A stretch of DNA of 64,000 nucleotides from Corynebacterium maris DSM 45190 (GTDB lineage Bacteria; Actinomycetota; Actinomycetes; Mycobacteriales; Mycobacteriaceae). Positions 43,272-52,011 of this stretch are shown piece by piece. The translations under genes were made by a program, and so were the position numbers. The notes below the pieces were generated by a model. That model was not told where the DNA came from. It saw only the letters and a program-made list of their open reading frames with translations, and searched no databases. Every line of letters starts with the position of its first letter. Within the stretch, counting starts at the first letter, position 1. The stretch spans positions 1,674,001 to 1,738,000 of the forward strand of contig NC_021915.1 of assembly GCF_000442645.1 (NCBI RefSeq), read 5' to 3'.

Positions 43272-43937
43272 CTACTGCACCACCGCGGTGGTGATGAGGA
43301 AGCCGCTGCGCTGCATCCAGGTGCCGGTGATGAACGGCACCGGCGTCGGGCGCACCAGCAGGTAGGAGAAGAACGTGCCGTCGGCACGCAAGTCAATCTC
43401 GGCCTCGTGGAAATCCAGGAACCGACGGGTCAGCGGGAACCACGCCTTGTACGTGGCCTCCTTCGCGCAAAACAACAACCGGTCGGCGTGATCCAGGCCC
43501 GCATCGACGAGTTTCGTCAGCTGCCCGATTTCGCTGCGCAGCGCGATGGAGTTGAGCACCCCGTCCGGAAGCCGTTCGGCCGGCTCCGCGTCCACCCCCA
43601 CCGAGCGCACCGTCGACAGCGGGGCCACCACCGCCGCCCGGTACCCGTCGGTGTGCGTCATCGACCCGGTGTAGCCTTCCGGCCAGATCGGCGCCCCCCG
43701 CTCCCCGCGCAAGATGGGTTGACGGGCGACCTCTTTCTGCGCCCCGAGCTGCTCCAGGGCTTGATGCGCGCACCACCGCGCATCACCGAATTCCGCCTTT
43801 CGGCGATCCACCGCCTGCGACACCAGCGTCTTCTCCAGCGGATGCAACTGTTCGAAACGGGTCAGGTCGTTCGAACTCGGGTCGGTGAACATGTAGCAGT
43901 ACGCCGCCGAATCCGGCAGCATTCCGAACCCACGCAC
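43272..43937 (-). CDS. pptT: 4'-phosphopantetheinyl transferase PptT
   Basis: Sfp-type enzyme that attaches phosphopantetheine to fatty-acid/mycolic-acid and siderophore carrier proteins, 221 residues. It has the VGVDAEPAE motif (metal ligands D116 and E118) and FCAKEATYKAWFP with K159/E160/K164. The GTG start at 43937 uses an AAGGAGGAG site lying inside the end of the upstream gene. The pptT/phosphoesterase pair is conserved beside truB in mycobacteria. Confidence 0.93.
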   Translation of the reverse strand: MRGFGMLPDSAAYCYMFTDPSSNDLTRFEQLHPLEKTLVSQAVDRRKAEFGDARWCAHQALEQLGAQKEVARQPILRGERGAPIWPEGYTGSMTHTDGYRAAVVAPLSTVRSVGVDAEPAERLPDGVLNSIALRSEIGQLTKLVDAGLDHADRLLFCAKEATYKAWFPLTRRFLDFHEAEIDLRADGTFFSYLLVRPTPVPFITGTWMQRSGFLITTAVVQ

Positions 43938-43938
43938 C

Positions 43939-44763
43939 TTAGATCTCCTCCTTCGGCAGGGAGGTCAATTCCACCGGCCACGGCCGCGGCGCCGGGGAAT
44001 TCTCCCACGCCCGCCATTCCCGCGGGTACCCCAACGACACCTCGTAGTGCGGCACTCCGTCGACGATCAGCTCAGAGGGAGTGTGCAAATGGCCGTACAC
44101 CACCGCGCGGGCGTGATAGCGCGACGGCCAGCTGCGCGTGTGCCGGGTCCCGGACCACAGGCCGATCTCCGGGTGCCGCAACCGCAGCGTGGGCTCCTGC
44201 ACCAGCGGCCAGTGATTGACCAGGATCGTCGGCCCCTCCACCTGCGCCAGCCGCTTGACCGAATACGCCAGCCGCTCCCAGCACCAACCGCGAACGTCCA
44301 CGAAAGGGGCGATCGCGAACTCGTCGGTCATCACCACCTGGTTGTCGTGCGCCTGCCGCAGCGCCTCCTCCACCGTCAATCCGGGGTGGCGGAAAGAATA
44401 GTCGTAGAGCGTGAACAACGGCGCGATCGTCGTGGCCCCGAACACCGGGTACGGGTCCTCCGGGGTATCCACCCCCAGGTCCCGACAGCCCTCCACCAGC
44501 TCCTTGTATTTGTCCTTGCCGCGGAACCGGTCTCCGCTGCGGGAAAACAGCTCGTGGTTGCCCGGGGTCCAGATCACCCGCGCAAACCGGCGGCGCAACA
44601 ACTCCAGCTCGCTGAGCACCAGATCGGTCCGCTCCGCGACGTCGCCGGCCACAATCAGCCAATCCGAGGGATCCGCCGGGCGGATCGAATCGATGCGGCC
44701 CGCATTCGCCGTCACCGCGGCATGCAGATCCGACACCGCCCACAGCGTGGTGCGACCGCTCAC
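43939..44763 (-). CDS. Metallophosphoesterase, Rv2795c-like (copy 1)
   Basis: A 274-residue calcineurin-like phosphoesterase. The metal-ligand motifs are complete: AVSDLHA, VAGDVAE, TPGNHELF, NHWPLV and YGHLHTPSE. Substrate unknown; the family includes nucleotide and lipid phosphoesterases. GTG 44763 overlaps the MATE stop (GTGA) and has AAGGAG upstream. A paralogue lies at 47629-48438. Its end provides the ribosome binding site of pptT. Confidence 0.88.
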   Translation of the reverse strand: MSGRTTLWAVSDLHAAVTANAGRIDSIRPADPSDWLIVAGDVAERTDLVLSELELLRRRFARVIWTPGNHELFSRSGDRFRGKDKYKELVEGCRDLGVDTPEDPYPVFGATTIAPLFTLYDYSFRHPGLTVEEALRQAHDNQVVMTDEFAIAPFVDVRGWCWERLAYSVKRLAQVEGPTILVNHWPLVQEPTLRLRHPEIGLWSGTRHTRSWPSRYHARAVVYGHLHTPSELIVDGVPHYEVSLGYPREWRAWENSPAPRPWPVELTSLPKEEI

Positions 44764-46100
44764 GACGACTCCTTCCGGGGGCCCAATTCTTCGTCCACGA
44801 CCGCCCACCGCATCGATTGGAACCGCCAGACGACCGCGACGAGCCGGATGACGATGAACGCCACCAGCCCCCACCAGACGCCGACGAGCCCGCCATCGAA
44901 GAAGTAGGCCAACCACACCCCCGGCAGGAAGCCGAGCAGCACCGACAGCAATGAGATCGTGCGCAGGAACGCCGCGTCGCCGGCCCCCAACAGCACCCCG
45001 TCAATGGCGAAGACCACCCCGCCGAGCACGATCATGAGCAGCAGCAGCCACCACGGCCCGGCCATGGCCGCCAACACCGACTCGTCGGTGGTGAAGATCC
45101 GCGGGATCACGGTCCACCCGGCAGCGAACACCGCCGCCAACGCGCCGGCGAAGATCACCGAATACACAATGATGCGGACGCCCACTTTCCGGGCCACCGC
45201 CACCACACCCCGACCGAGCGCCGCACCGGTCAGGGTCTGCGCCGCGATCGCCAAAGAGTCCAACACCAGGGTGATGAAGTTCCACAGCTGCAACAGCACT
45301 TGGTGGGCGGCCAGCGGCGCCGTGCCGAAACGCGCGGCCACCGCGGCCGCCGACAAAAACGCCACCTGGAAAGACAGCGACCGCAGAATCAGGTCGCGAC
45401 CGAGCACCAGCTGCCGCACCATCACCGACCACCGCGGCCGCCAGTCCCCCTCATGCTCCTTGGCCAGGCAGACCACGAACAAGGTGGAGGTGATCGCCAT
45501 GCCGAGCACATTCGCCCAGGCGGACCCGACCAGCCCGAACCGGGACACCAGCACCGGAATGGCCACGGCCCCGGGGATCACGCCGGCCAGCACGAACAGC
45601 AACGGCCTTCTGGTGTCCTGGATGCCGCGCAGCCAGCCGTTGCCGGCCATGACGACCAGCGTCAGCGGAATGGCGAAGGCGGAGACGTACAGCCAGCGCG
45701 CGGTTTCTGCTGCGATGGCTTCGTCGCCGGTCAGCCACCACGCGAAGGTGTCTCCGAACAGCCAGACGAGCACCGCCAGCAGCGCCCCTACTCCGAGCCC
45801 CACCCACGTGGCCTGCACGCCTTCGGCCACGGCGTCGGCGCGACGGCCTGCCCCGTACAGACGGGAGGCGCGCGCCGTGGTGCCGTAGGACAAGAACGTC
45901 AGTTGGGTGGTCACGGAAGACTGCAGGGCAGCGCCGACGGCCAACGCCGCCAACTCGAAGGCCCCCAGCATCTGCCCCACCACGGCAGTGTCCAACAGCA
46001 GATACAAGGGGGTGGCGGCGAGCACGCCCAGGGCGGGGAAGGCGAGGGCGAAGATCTGCCGGGCCGACACCTGCCCGGCCTCGGTCTGGGTACGGGTCAC
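44760..46100 (-). CDS. dinF: MATE family exporter (DinF type)
   Basis: Cation-coupled drug/toxin exporter, 446 residues with twelve membrane helices. Typical blocks are PLYLLLDTAVVGQML, ATPLAAHQVLLQLWNF-like (here GTAPLAAHQVLLQLWNF) and GLGVGALLAVLVW. The GTG at 46100 overlaps the nrnA stop by 4 bp. Substrate not predictable. In mycobacteria dinF also follows nrnA. Confidence 0.88.
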   Translation of the reverse strand: MTRTQTEAGQVSARQIFALAFPALGVLAATPLYLLLDTAVVGQMLGAFELAALAVGAALQSSVTTQLTFLSYGTTARASRLYGAGRRADAVAEGVQATWVGLGVGALLAVLVWLFGDTFAWWLTGDEAIAAETARWLYVSAFAIPLTLVVMAGNGWLRGIQDTRRPLLFVLAGVIPGAVAIPVLVSRFGLVGSAWANVLGMAITSTLFVVCLAKEHEGDWRPRWSVMVRQLVLGRDLILRSLSFQVAFLSAAAVAARFGTAPLAAHQVLLQLWNFITLVLDSLAIAAQTLTGAALGRGVVAVARKVGVRIIVYSVIFAGALAAVFAAGWTVIPRIFTTDESVLAAMAGPWWLLLLMIVLGGVVFAIDGVLLGAGDAAFLRTISLLSVLLGFLPGVWLAYFFDGGLVGVWWGLVAFIVIRLVAVVWRFQSMRWAVVDEELGPRKESS

Positions 46101-47089
46101 AGCGACACGTCTGTCGTGGACAGGACCGTGGCGAGTTCCGCGAGAGCCTCCTCAGCGGTGCCGCGGGAGGTGTAGCCGGCGGCGGCGACGTGTCCTCCGC
46201 CGCCGAGTCGGATCGCGACCTGGCTGACGTCGCAGCGCGAGGAGCGCAGCGACACCGCCCACCAGCCGGGGCCCTGCTCTTTGAGCACGACGCCCAGGTT
46301 GGAGCCGTTGAGTTCGCGGACGTAATCCGCCAGCGACTCCACCGCCGACTCGGAGTGCCCCGCAATGGTGGCCTGGTCGGCGATCAGCACCGCCGCGTTG
46401 AATCCGCCGGCCTCGACCATGCGGGTGTTGGCCAGCACGTGGCCGACCATCTGCAAGTCCGCCACCGAAGTGGAGTCCACCAGGTCGGCGGCGATGCGGC
46501 GGGGGTCGAGCCCGTAGGACATCAGCTCCGCCGCCAGCGTGTGCATGGAGGCGGTGCCCCACCGGAAGGATCCGGTGTCGGTCATCAGGCCCGCGTACAG
46601 GCAATGGGCGATGTCGCGGTCGAGCGGCACGCCGATCATCAGCAGCAGTTCGCGGATCATCGACGTGGTGGATTCCCGGGTGTCGATCAGGTTGACCGTG
46701 CCGAAGCCGGTGTTGGAGACGTGGTGGTCGATGACCAGCAGCTTCTCATCTTCCGCGGCGGCCAGGACCGCGCCGGTCAAGGTGCCGGTCCGGTCGACCG
46801 ACCCGCAGTCGACGGCGACGATGAGGTCGTGCTCGCCCGGGATGTCCGTGGCCGGCGACACCCGGTCCGCGCCCGGGATGCTGAGCAGGTTGCGGGAGAA
46901 CGGAACCGGTTGCCCGACCAGCGGGGTGACCGTCTTGCCGATTTTCTCCAGCCCCAAGGTCAGGGCCGTGACCGAGCCGATGGCGTCCGCGTCCGGCCGC
47001 AGATGCCCGACCACCGCCACAGTCTTCGCGACGGCGAGTTTATGCGCCGCCCGCGCATACCGGGCGGCCCTCTCAGCGGCGGCTTCCAC
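46097..47089 (-). CDS. nrnA: DHH/DHHA1 nanoRNase/pAp phosphatase
   Basis: Degrades short RNA oligomers and 3'-phosphoadenosine-5'-phosphate, and possibly cyclic dinucleotide products, 330 residues. It has GHLRPDADAIGS, AVDCGS and the DHH motif in LLVIDHHVSNTGFG. The C-terminal DHHA1 GGGGHVAAAGY is intact. The GTG at 47089 shares one base with the rbfA TAG. Confidence 0.92.
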   Translation of the reverse strand: MEAAAERAARYARAAHKLAVAKTVAVVGHLRPDADAIGSVTALTLGLEKIGKTVTPLVGQPVPFSRNLLSIPGADRVSPATDIPGEHDLIVAVDCGSVDRTGTLTGAVLAAAEDEKLLVIDHHVSNTGFGTVNLIDTRESTTSMIRELLLMIGVPLDRDIAHCLYAGLMTDTGSFRWGTASMHTLAAELMSYGLDPRRIAADLVDSTSVADLQMVGHVLANTRMVEAGGFNAAVLIADQATIAGHSESAVESLADYVRELNGSNLGVVLKEQGPGWWAVSLRSSRCDVSQVAIRLGGGGHVAAAGYTSRGTAEEALAELATVLSTTDVSL

Positions 47090-47550
47090 TAGCGGTCCGA
47101 TCCGTCGGCTACGTCCTCACCCGATGTCTTCTTGTAGGGGTCTTCGGCGCCGGCGGGGGTGGCGTTCTCCGCCAGTTTGGCCAGCTCCGCGTCGCGGGCG
47201 CGGGCCTTCGCCAACAGCGCCTCCATGTGGGCGGAGGCCTCCGGCACAGTGTCGAGCGCGAAGGACAGGGTGGGCGTGAAACGCACGCCGAGCTGGTCAC
47301 CGACTATCTTGCGCAGTTGCCCCTTGACACGGTTCAGCGCTTCCTCCGCGCCTTCGTGGTCGGGGGCGTCCTCAATTTCGCGTCCGCGGACGGTGTAGTA
47401 GACGGTGGCGTCGTGCAGGTCCCCGGTCACGCGGGCGTCGGTGACGGTGACCAGCTCCAGGCGCCGGTCCCAGTTCTGCTGATCGATGGCCGTGGCCACG
47501 ATGGTCTGGATGCGCTTGGCCATGCGGCCTGCGCGGGCGGAGTCAGCCAT
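47089..47550 (-). CDS. rbfA: Ribosome-binding factor RbfA
   Basis: 30S maturation factor, 153 residues with the RRLELVTVTDARVTGDLHDATVYYTV KH-like fold and an acidic C-terminal extension. The ATG at 47550 has AAGGAGGA 8 nt upstream. The upstream neighbour is the second metallophosphoesterase rather than infB, which is unusual. Confidence 0.94.
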   Translation of the reverse strand: MADSARAGRMAKRIQTIVATAIDQQNWDRRLELVTVTDARVTGDLHDATVYYTVRGREIEDAPDHEGAEEALNRVKGQLRKIVGDQLGVRFTPTLSFALDTVPEASAHMEALLAKARARDAELAKLAENATPAGAEDPYKKTSGEDVADGSDR

Positions 47551-47628
47551 GGGAGATTCCTCCTTGAGTCGGACGGACAGATGACCTTTATCGTACCCGG
47601 CGGGGCAAGCTGCGTCGCACACCCCTCA

Positions 47629-48438
47629 CTACCGCTGACGGGCGAGGTTTTCTCTGCCTGTGGCCCGCAACACCGGGAACGGCCAAGGGCGCGGCACCGG
47701 TCGGGGTTCGAACGGGTATCCCAGGGACACGTCCACGTGGCTGACGCCGTCGACGCGGGTTTCCGCCGGGATGTGGAGGTGACCGTGGAGAACGATGCGG
47801 GCGTGGTAGCGCTGCGCCCAGTCACGGGTGGCCGTGGTGCCGGACCAGAGCGCGATGTCGGGTTCGGTGAGCCGGTGCGTCGGTTCGACCACCAACGGCC
47901 AGTGATTGACCAGGACGGTCGGGCCGGTGACCCGTTCCAGCCGGGCGCGCGAATACTCCAGGCGCCGGGTGCACCAGTCGACGACGTCGACATAGGGGGC
48001 GATGGCCAACTCATCGTCGAGGACGACGTTTGCTTGCGCCACCGCCTGCGCCGCCGTCAGTCCGAGGCGGCGGAAAGAGTAGTCGTAGAGGGTGAACAGC
48101 GGACAGACCGTCACGCCGTCGAAGACCGGGAACGCATCCTCCGGGGTGTCGACGCCGGCGGCGCGCAACTCCCCCACCAGCGCCCGGTACCGGGCCTCGC
48201 CGTTGACGCGGTCGGAGGAACGGTTGAATAGTTCATGGTTGCCTGGCGTCCAGATCACCCGCCGGAACCGTGCCTTCAGCTCCGCGAGAGTCTCGACGAC
48301 CGTCGGGATACGTTCGGCGACGTCCCCGGCGACGATCAGCCAGTCGTCCGGGTGCTGCGGCTGCAGCGCGTCCACGCGCCGCCGGTTTTCCTCGAAGGTG
48401 ACGTGGAGGTCACTGACGGCCCACAGGGTAGCTGGCAT
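47629..48438 (-). CDS. Metallophosphoesterase (copy 2, paralogue)
   Basis: A 269-residue calcineurin-like phosphoesterase closely related to the 43939-44763 product. Shared blocks include TLWAVSDLH, DWLIVAGDVAER, VIWTPGNHELF, LFTLYDYSFR and VNHWPLV, and all metal ligands are kept. ATG 48438 is 7 nt from a TACACT box (48446-48451), so it has its own leaderless promoter behind the infB terminator. It interrupts the common infB-rbfA order. Substrate unknown. Confidence 0.88.
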   Translation of the reverse strand: MPATLWAVSDLHVTFEENRRRVDALQPQHPDDWLIVAGDVAERIPTVVETLAELKARFRRVIWTPGNHELFNRSSDRVNGEARYRALVGELRAAGVDTPEDAFPVFDGVTVCPLFTLYDYSFRRLGLTAAQAVAQANVVLDDELAIAPYVDVVDWCTRRLEYSRARLERVTGPTVLVNHWPLVVEPTHRLTEPDIALWSGTTATRDWAQRYHARIVLHGHLHIPAETRVDGVSHVDVSLGYPFEPRPVPRPWPFPVLRATGRENLARQR

Positions 48439-48454
48439 GGCACCGAGTGTAATG

Positions 48455-48500
48455 AAGCGCCGGGCGGGCGAAGGTCACTGCCTTCGCCCGCCCGGCGCTT
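48455..48500 (-). terminator. Terminator hairpin after infB
   Basis: Perfect 20-bp GC-rich arms (48455-48474 and 48481-48500) with a 6-nt loop, about 38 bp after the infB stop. Only a short TT follows, so it is a strong hairpin without a real T-tract. Confidence 0.8.
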
Positions 48501-48537
48501 CTCGGTGTGGCTTCGCCACTTCAGACCGCAAGGGTCA

Positions 48538-51411
48538 TTAGGTGCGCGGCACCTCGACCATTTCGTAGGCCTCGATGATGTCCCCGACCTGAATGTCCTG
48601 GAAGGAGAGCACCATGCCGCACTCGTAACCGGCGTTCAGCTCGGTGACGTCGTCCTTCTCGTGACGCAGCGAGTTGATGTTGACCTCGGAGGCCACGACG
48701 GTGCCGTCGCGGACGATGCGCACCTTGGCGTTGCGGCGCATCTTGCCATCGGTGATCATCGAACCCGCGATGTTGCCCACGGAGGAAGCCTTGAAGATCT
48801 GACGGATCTCGGCCTTGCCCAGATCGCGCTCCTCGTAGATCGGCTTGAGCATGCCCTTGAGAGCCTGCTCGACCTCTTCGATGGCCTGGTAAATCACCGT
48901 GTAGTAACGGATCTCCACGCCCTCGGCGTTGGCCTCTTCCGTGGCCTTGCCCTCAGAGCGGACGTTGAAGGCGATGATGACGGCGTCAGAGGCGGCGGCC
49001 AACGTGACGTTGGTCTGCGTGACGGCGCCGACGCCGCGGTCGATGATGTTGAGCTCGACCTCGTCCTCCATCTCGATCTTCATCAGGGACTCTTCCAGCG
49101 CCTCCACGGAGCCGGCGTTGTCGCCCTTGAGGATGAGGTTGAGGACGCTGGTCTCCTTCAGCACCGCATCCAGGTCCGCCAGAGAGACGCGCTTCTTACG
49201 GCGTGCCTGCTCTGCGGAGCGACGGCGGGCGTCGCGCTGGGCGGCGATCTGACGGGCCATGCGGTCGTCTTCGACCACGAGCAGGTTGTCGCCTGCCCCC
49301 GGCACGCCGTTCAGGCCCTGGACCTGCACCGGCGTGGACGGGCCAGCCTCTTCGACGTCCTCGCCCCACTCGTTGAGCATGCGGCGGACGCGGCCGTGTG
49401 CGGAGCCGACGACGATGGAGTCGCCGACCCGCATGGTGCCGCGCTGGACGATGACGGTGGCCACCGGGCCACGGCCGCGGTCCAGGTGCGCCTCGATGGC
49501 GAGCCCCTGCGCGTCCATGTCCGGGTTGGCGGTCAACTCGAGAGCCGCGTCAGCGGTCAGCACGACGGACTCGAGCAGTCCGTCGATGTTGATGTTCTCC
49601 CGGGCGGAGATGTCGACGAACTGGGTGTCGCCGCCGTACTCCTCCGGAATGATGCCGTACTCGGTGAGCTGGCCACGGATCTTGTCCGGCTGTGCCTCGG
49701 GCTTATCGATCTTGTTCACGGCCACGACCAACGGGATGTCCGCGGCCTTGGCGTGGTTGATGGCCTCCACCGTCTGCGGCATGACGCCGTCGTCGGCGGC
49801 GACGACCAGGATCGCCAGGTCCGTGGACTTGGCGCCGCGGGCACGCATGGCCGTGAAGGCCTCGTGACCCGGGGTATCCAGGAACGTGATGCGACGCTCT
49901 TCACCGTCGATTTCCAGCGGAACCTGGTAGGCGCCGATGCCCTGGGTGATGCCGCCGGCTTCGCCCTTGCCCACGTTCGCCTTACGGATGGTGTCCAGCA
50001 GGCGGGTCTTACCGTGGTCGACGTGACCCATGACGGTGACGACCGGCGGGCGCTGCTCGAGCGCCTCTTCGTCGCCTTCGTCCTCGCCGAATTGCAGGTC
50101 GAAGGAATCGAGCAGTTCGCGATCCTCGTCCTCCGGGGAAACGACCTCGACGTTGTAGTTGACCTCGGCGCCCAGCAGCTGCAGGGTCTCCTCGGAGACC
50201 GATGCGGTTGCGGTGACCATCTCGCCCAGGTTGAACAGAGCCTGGACCAGAGCGGCCGGATCGGCGTTGATCTTTTCCGCGAAGTCGGAGAGGGACGCGC
50301 CCTGGCGCAGACGGATGGTCTGGCCCTTGCCGTCGGGGAGACGAACGCCGCCGACGACCTTCGGCTGCCTCATCTCCTCGTATTCGTTCCTCTTCTGACG
50401 CTTCGACTTACGTCCGCGACGCGGTGCGCCGCCCGGACGTCCGAAAGCACCGGCGGTGCCGCCGCGGCGGCCGCCACGGCCGAAACCGCCGCCGCCACCG
50501 GGGCGCGGGCCTCCACCTGTGCCACGGCCGCCGCCACGTCCGCCACGGGTGCCTGCCGCCTTAGACGGCATCTGGCCCGGGGACGGGTGGGACGGCATCA
50601 TCGCCGGCGACGGACGCTTGCCGCCCGGACGCGGTGCCGGACGCTCGGAGGAGCCGCCCTGACCTGCGCGACCGCCCGGCTTGGGACCGCCCTGGCCCTG
50701 ACCCGGACGCGGGCGTGCTGCGCCCTGGCCCGGCTTGGGGCGCCCACCCGGACGCGGAGCGGGGCGTTCGCCGCCGCCCGACGAGAACGGGTTGTTCGCG
50801 ACGCGGGGCTTGCCGCCCGGCTTGGGCATGGGACGCGGCATCGCCCGGTCGCCGTCGGCCTTCTGCGCCGGGGCGCCCGGCTTGGGGGCTGCGGGCTTGG
50901 GTGCGCCCGGCTTCGGTGCCGCTGCGCCCGGCTTGGGCGCGGCGGATCCCGGCTTCGGGGCAGCCGACTTCGCTGCGCCGGGCTTCGGCACGGCGCGGCC
51001 CTGCGGGGCGGCCTCCTGCTTCGGGGCGGCCTCCTGCTTCGGGGCGGCCTCCTGCTTCGGGGCGGCAGCCTTCGGTGCCGCTGCGCCCGGTTTGGGCGCG
51101 GCGGATCCCGGCTTCGGGGCAGCCGACTTCGCTGCGCCCGGCTTGGGGGCTGCGGGCTTGGGTGCGCCCGGCTTGGGGGCTGCGGGCTTGGGTGCGCCCG
51201 GCTTCGGTGCCGCTGCACCCGGCTTGGGCGCAGCCGAGTCGTCGGCCTCGCCCTCGTTGTAGTGTGCACGCATCTTCTTGATCACCGGGGGTTCGATGGT
51301 CGACGATGCGGTTTTGACGAATTCGCCCTGCTCTTTGAGCGTGGCGAGAAGTTCCTTACTGGTTACGCCGAGCTGCTTTGCCAGCTCGTGGACGCGTAGC
51401 TTTCCGGGCAC
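48538..51411 (-). CDS. infB: Translation initiation factor IF-2
   Basis: GTPase delivering initiator tRNA to the ribosome, 957 residues. It begins with an IF2N domain (MPGKLRVHELAKQLGVTSKELL), then about 270 residues of Pro/Ala/Lys/Gly low-complexity repeats, a second IF2N domain and the G domain with GHVDHGKTRLLDTI, DTPGHEAF and NKIDKP. The repeat section is internally duplicated at DNA level. The GTG start at 51411 opens directly into the conserved N-terminus. It follows ylxR by about 105 bp. Confidence 0.97.
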   Translation of the reverse strand: MPGKLRVHELAKQLGVTSKELLATLKEQGEFVKTASSTIEPPVIKKMRAHYNEGEADDSAAPKPGAAAPKPGAPKPAAPKPGAPKPAAPKPGAAKSAAPKPGSAAPKPGAAAPKAAAPKQEAAPKQEAAPKQEAAPQGRAVPKPGAAKSAAPKPGSAAPKPGAAAPKPGAPKPAAPKPGAPAQKADGDRAMPRPMPKPGGKPRVANNPFSSGGGERPAPRPGGRPKPGQGAARPRPGQGQGGPKPGGRAGQGGSSERPAPRPGGKRPSPAMMPSHPSPGQMPSKAAGTRGGRGGGRGTGGGPRPGGGGGFGRGGRRGGTAGAFGRPGGAPRRGRKSKRQKRNEYEEMRQPKVVGGVRLPDGKGQTIRLRQGASLSDFAEKINADPAALVQALFNLGEMVTATASVSEETLQLLGAEVNYNVEVVSPEDEDRELLDSFDLQFGEDEGDEEALEQRPPVVTVMGHVDHGKTRLLDTIRKANVGKGEAGGITQGIGAYQVPLEIDGEERRITFLDTPGHEAFTAMRARGAKSTDLAILVVAADDGVMPQTVEAINHAKAADIPLVVAVNKIDKPEAQPDKIRGQLTEYGIIPEEYGGDTQFVDISARENINIDGLLESVVLTADAALELTANPDMDAQGLAIEAHLDRGRGPVATVIVQRGTMRVGDSIVVGSAHGRVRRMLNEWGEDVEEAGPSTPVQVQGLNGVPGAGDNLLVVEDDRMARQIAAQRDARRRSAEQARRKKRVSLADLDAVLKETSVLNLILKGDNAGSVEALEESLMKIEMEDEVELNIIDRGVGAVTQTNVTLAAASDAVIIAFNVRSEGKATEEANAEGVEIRYYTVIYQAIEEVEQALKGMLKPIYEERDLGKAEIRQIFKASSVGNIAGSMITDGKMRRNAKVRIVRDGTVVASEVNINSLRHEKDDVTELNAGYECGMVLSFQDIQVGDIIEAYEMVEVPRT
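50911..51138 (-). repeat. 69-bp direct repeats within infB
   Basis: A 69-bp unit occurs at 50911-50979 and again at 51070-51138 with a single mismatch; the first 30 bp recur with one change at about 51202. The unit encodes PKPGAAKSAAPKPGSAAPK-type sequence, and copies are in frame (159 bp apart). Confidence 0.85.
51009..51062 (-). repeat. Three perfect 18-bp tandem repeats within infB
   Basis: Units at 51009-51026, 51027-51044 and 51045-51062 are identical and encode KQEAAP three times. They lie between the two 69-bp repeats. Unit number could vary by replication slippage without shifting the frame. Confidence 0.85.
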
Positions 51412-51515
51412 TTGTCTCCTCTAGGGTTTGCCAGAGGGCGAGTGCCGGGAAGGCAGCTCGACCTCTAGGAATGAATATGGACTTTCATCGCTGATGCTTC
51501 ATCGCTGTGTGCTCA

Positions 51516-51860
51516 TCAGTGTTCGGTCTTCCTTACAATGTCGGGTCCGTCTGCAAGTTCTGCGAGGTACGTGCGTACATGACCAGTGTCCACGGCCGTA
51601 GAGAGTCGGAGGGCGCGCGGGAAGGCGCGACGTTTCTCCGCTGTCTCGAGCGCCGACAACTGCGGGGTGATCCAGGCGCCCCTGCCGGGCAGGCGGCGCT
51701 TGGGGTCGGCCAGAAGCCGACGGCCGGTGAAATCTTCCGGATCCACCACCACGCGGAGCAGTTTCTCATCCGAGTGGCGTTCACGGGTGGCGACACAGGT
51801 GCGAATGCGAATACGGCGCGGGGAGGCAGCGTCTGCTGCGTCAATACCCGGCTGTGTCAT
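51516..51860 (-). CDS. ylxR: YlxR/DUF448 (RnpM-like) RNA-binding protein
   Basis: Small basic protein of 114 residues. The family motif RTCVATRERHSDEKLLRVV and the GRGAWI turn are present. In Bacillus its homologue binds the RNase P RNA; the role here is inferred. ATG 51860 has AAGGAG 4 nt upstream. It lies between nusA and infB, its normal place. Confidence 0.88.
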   Translation of the reverse strand: MTQPGIDAADAASPRRIRIRTCVATRERHSDEKLLRVVVDPEDFTGRRLLADPKRRLPGRGAWITPQLSALETAEKRRAFPRALRLSTAVDTGHVRTYLAELADGPDIVRKTEH

Positions 51861-52011
51861 TCGTCTCCTTGCTGCTCGCTGATGCGTGTACCGTTCGGTA
51901 AGTAACCGTCGTTGACGGCAATCGGCCAATGGGCCGTCTCTCAGTTTAGAACAAAACTACCGGAAATTGAATTCCCGGTGGTTCTATGGCGTTTTCCGCG
52001 GCAGCCCCGGA

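Noticed and set aside
51009..51062. Short tandem repeats that might suggest a CRISPR array
   Set aside because: The 18-bp units are directly adjacent without spacers and encode KQEAAP in frame within infB.
48235..51399. 1054-codon open frame on the plus strand
   Set aside because: Antisense of infB and its neighbour. Its composition is a mirror of the infB repeats and it has no ribosome binding site or promoter.
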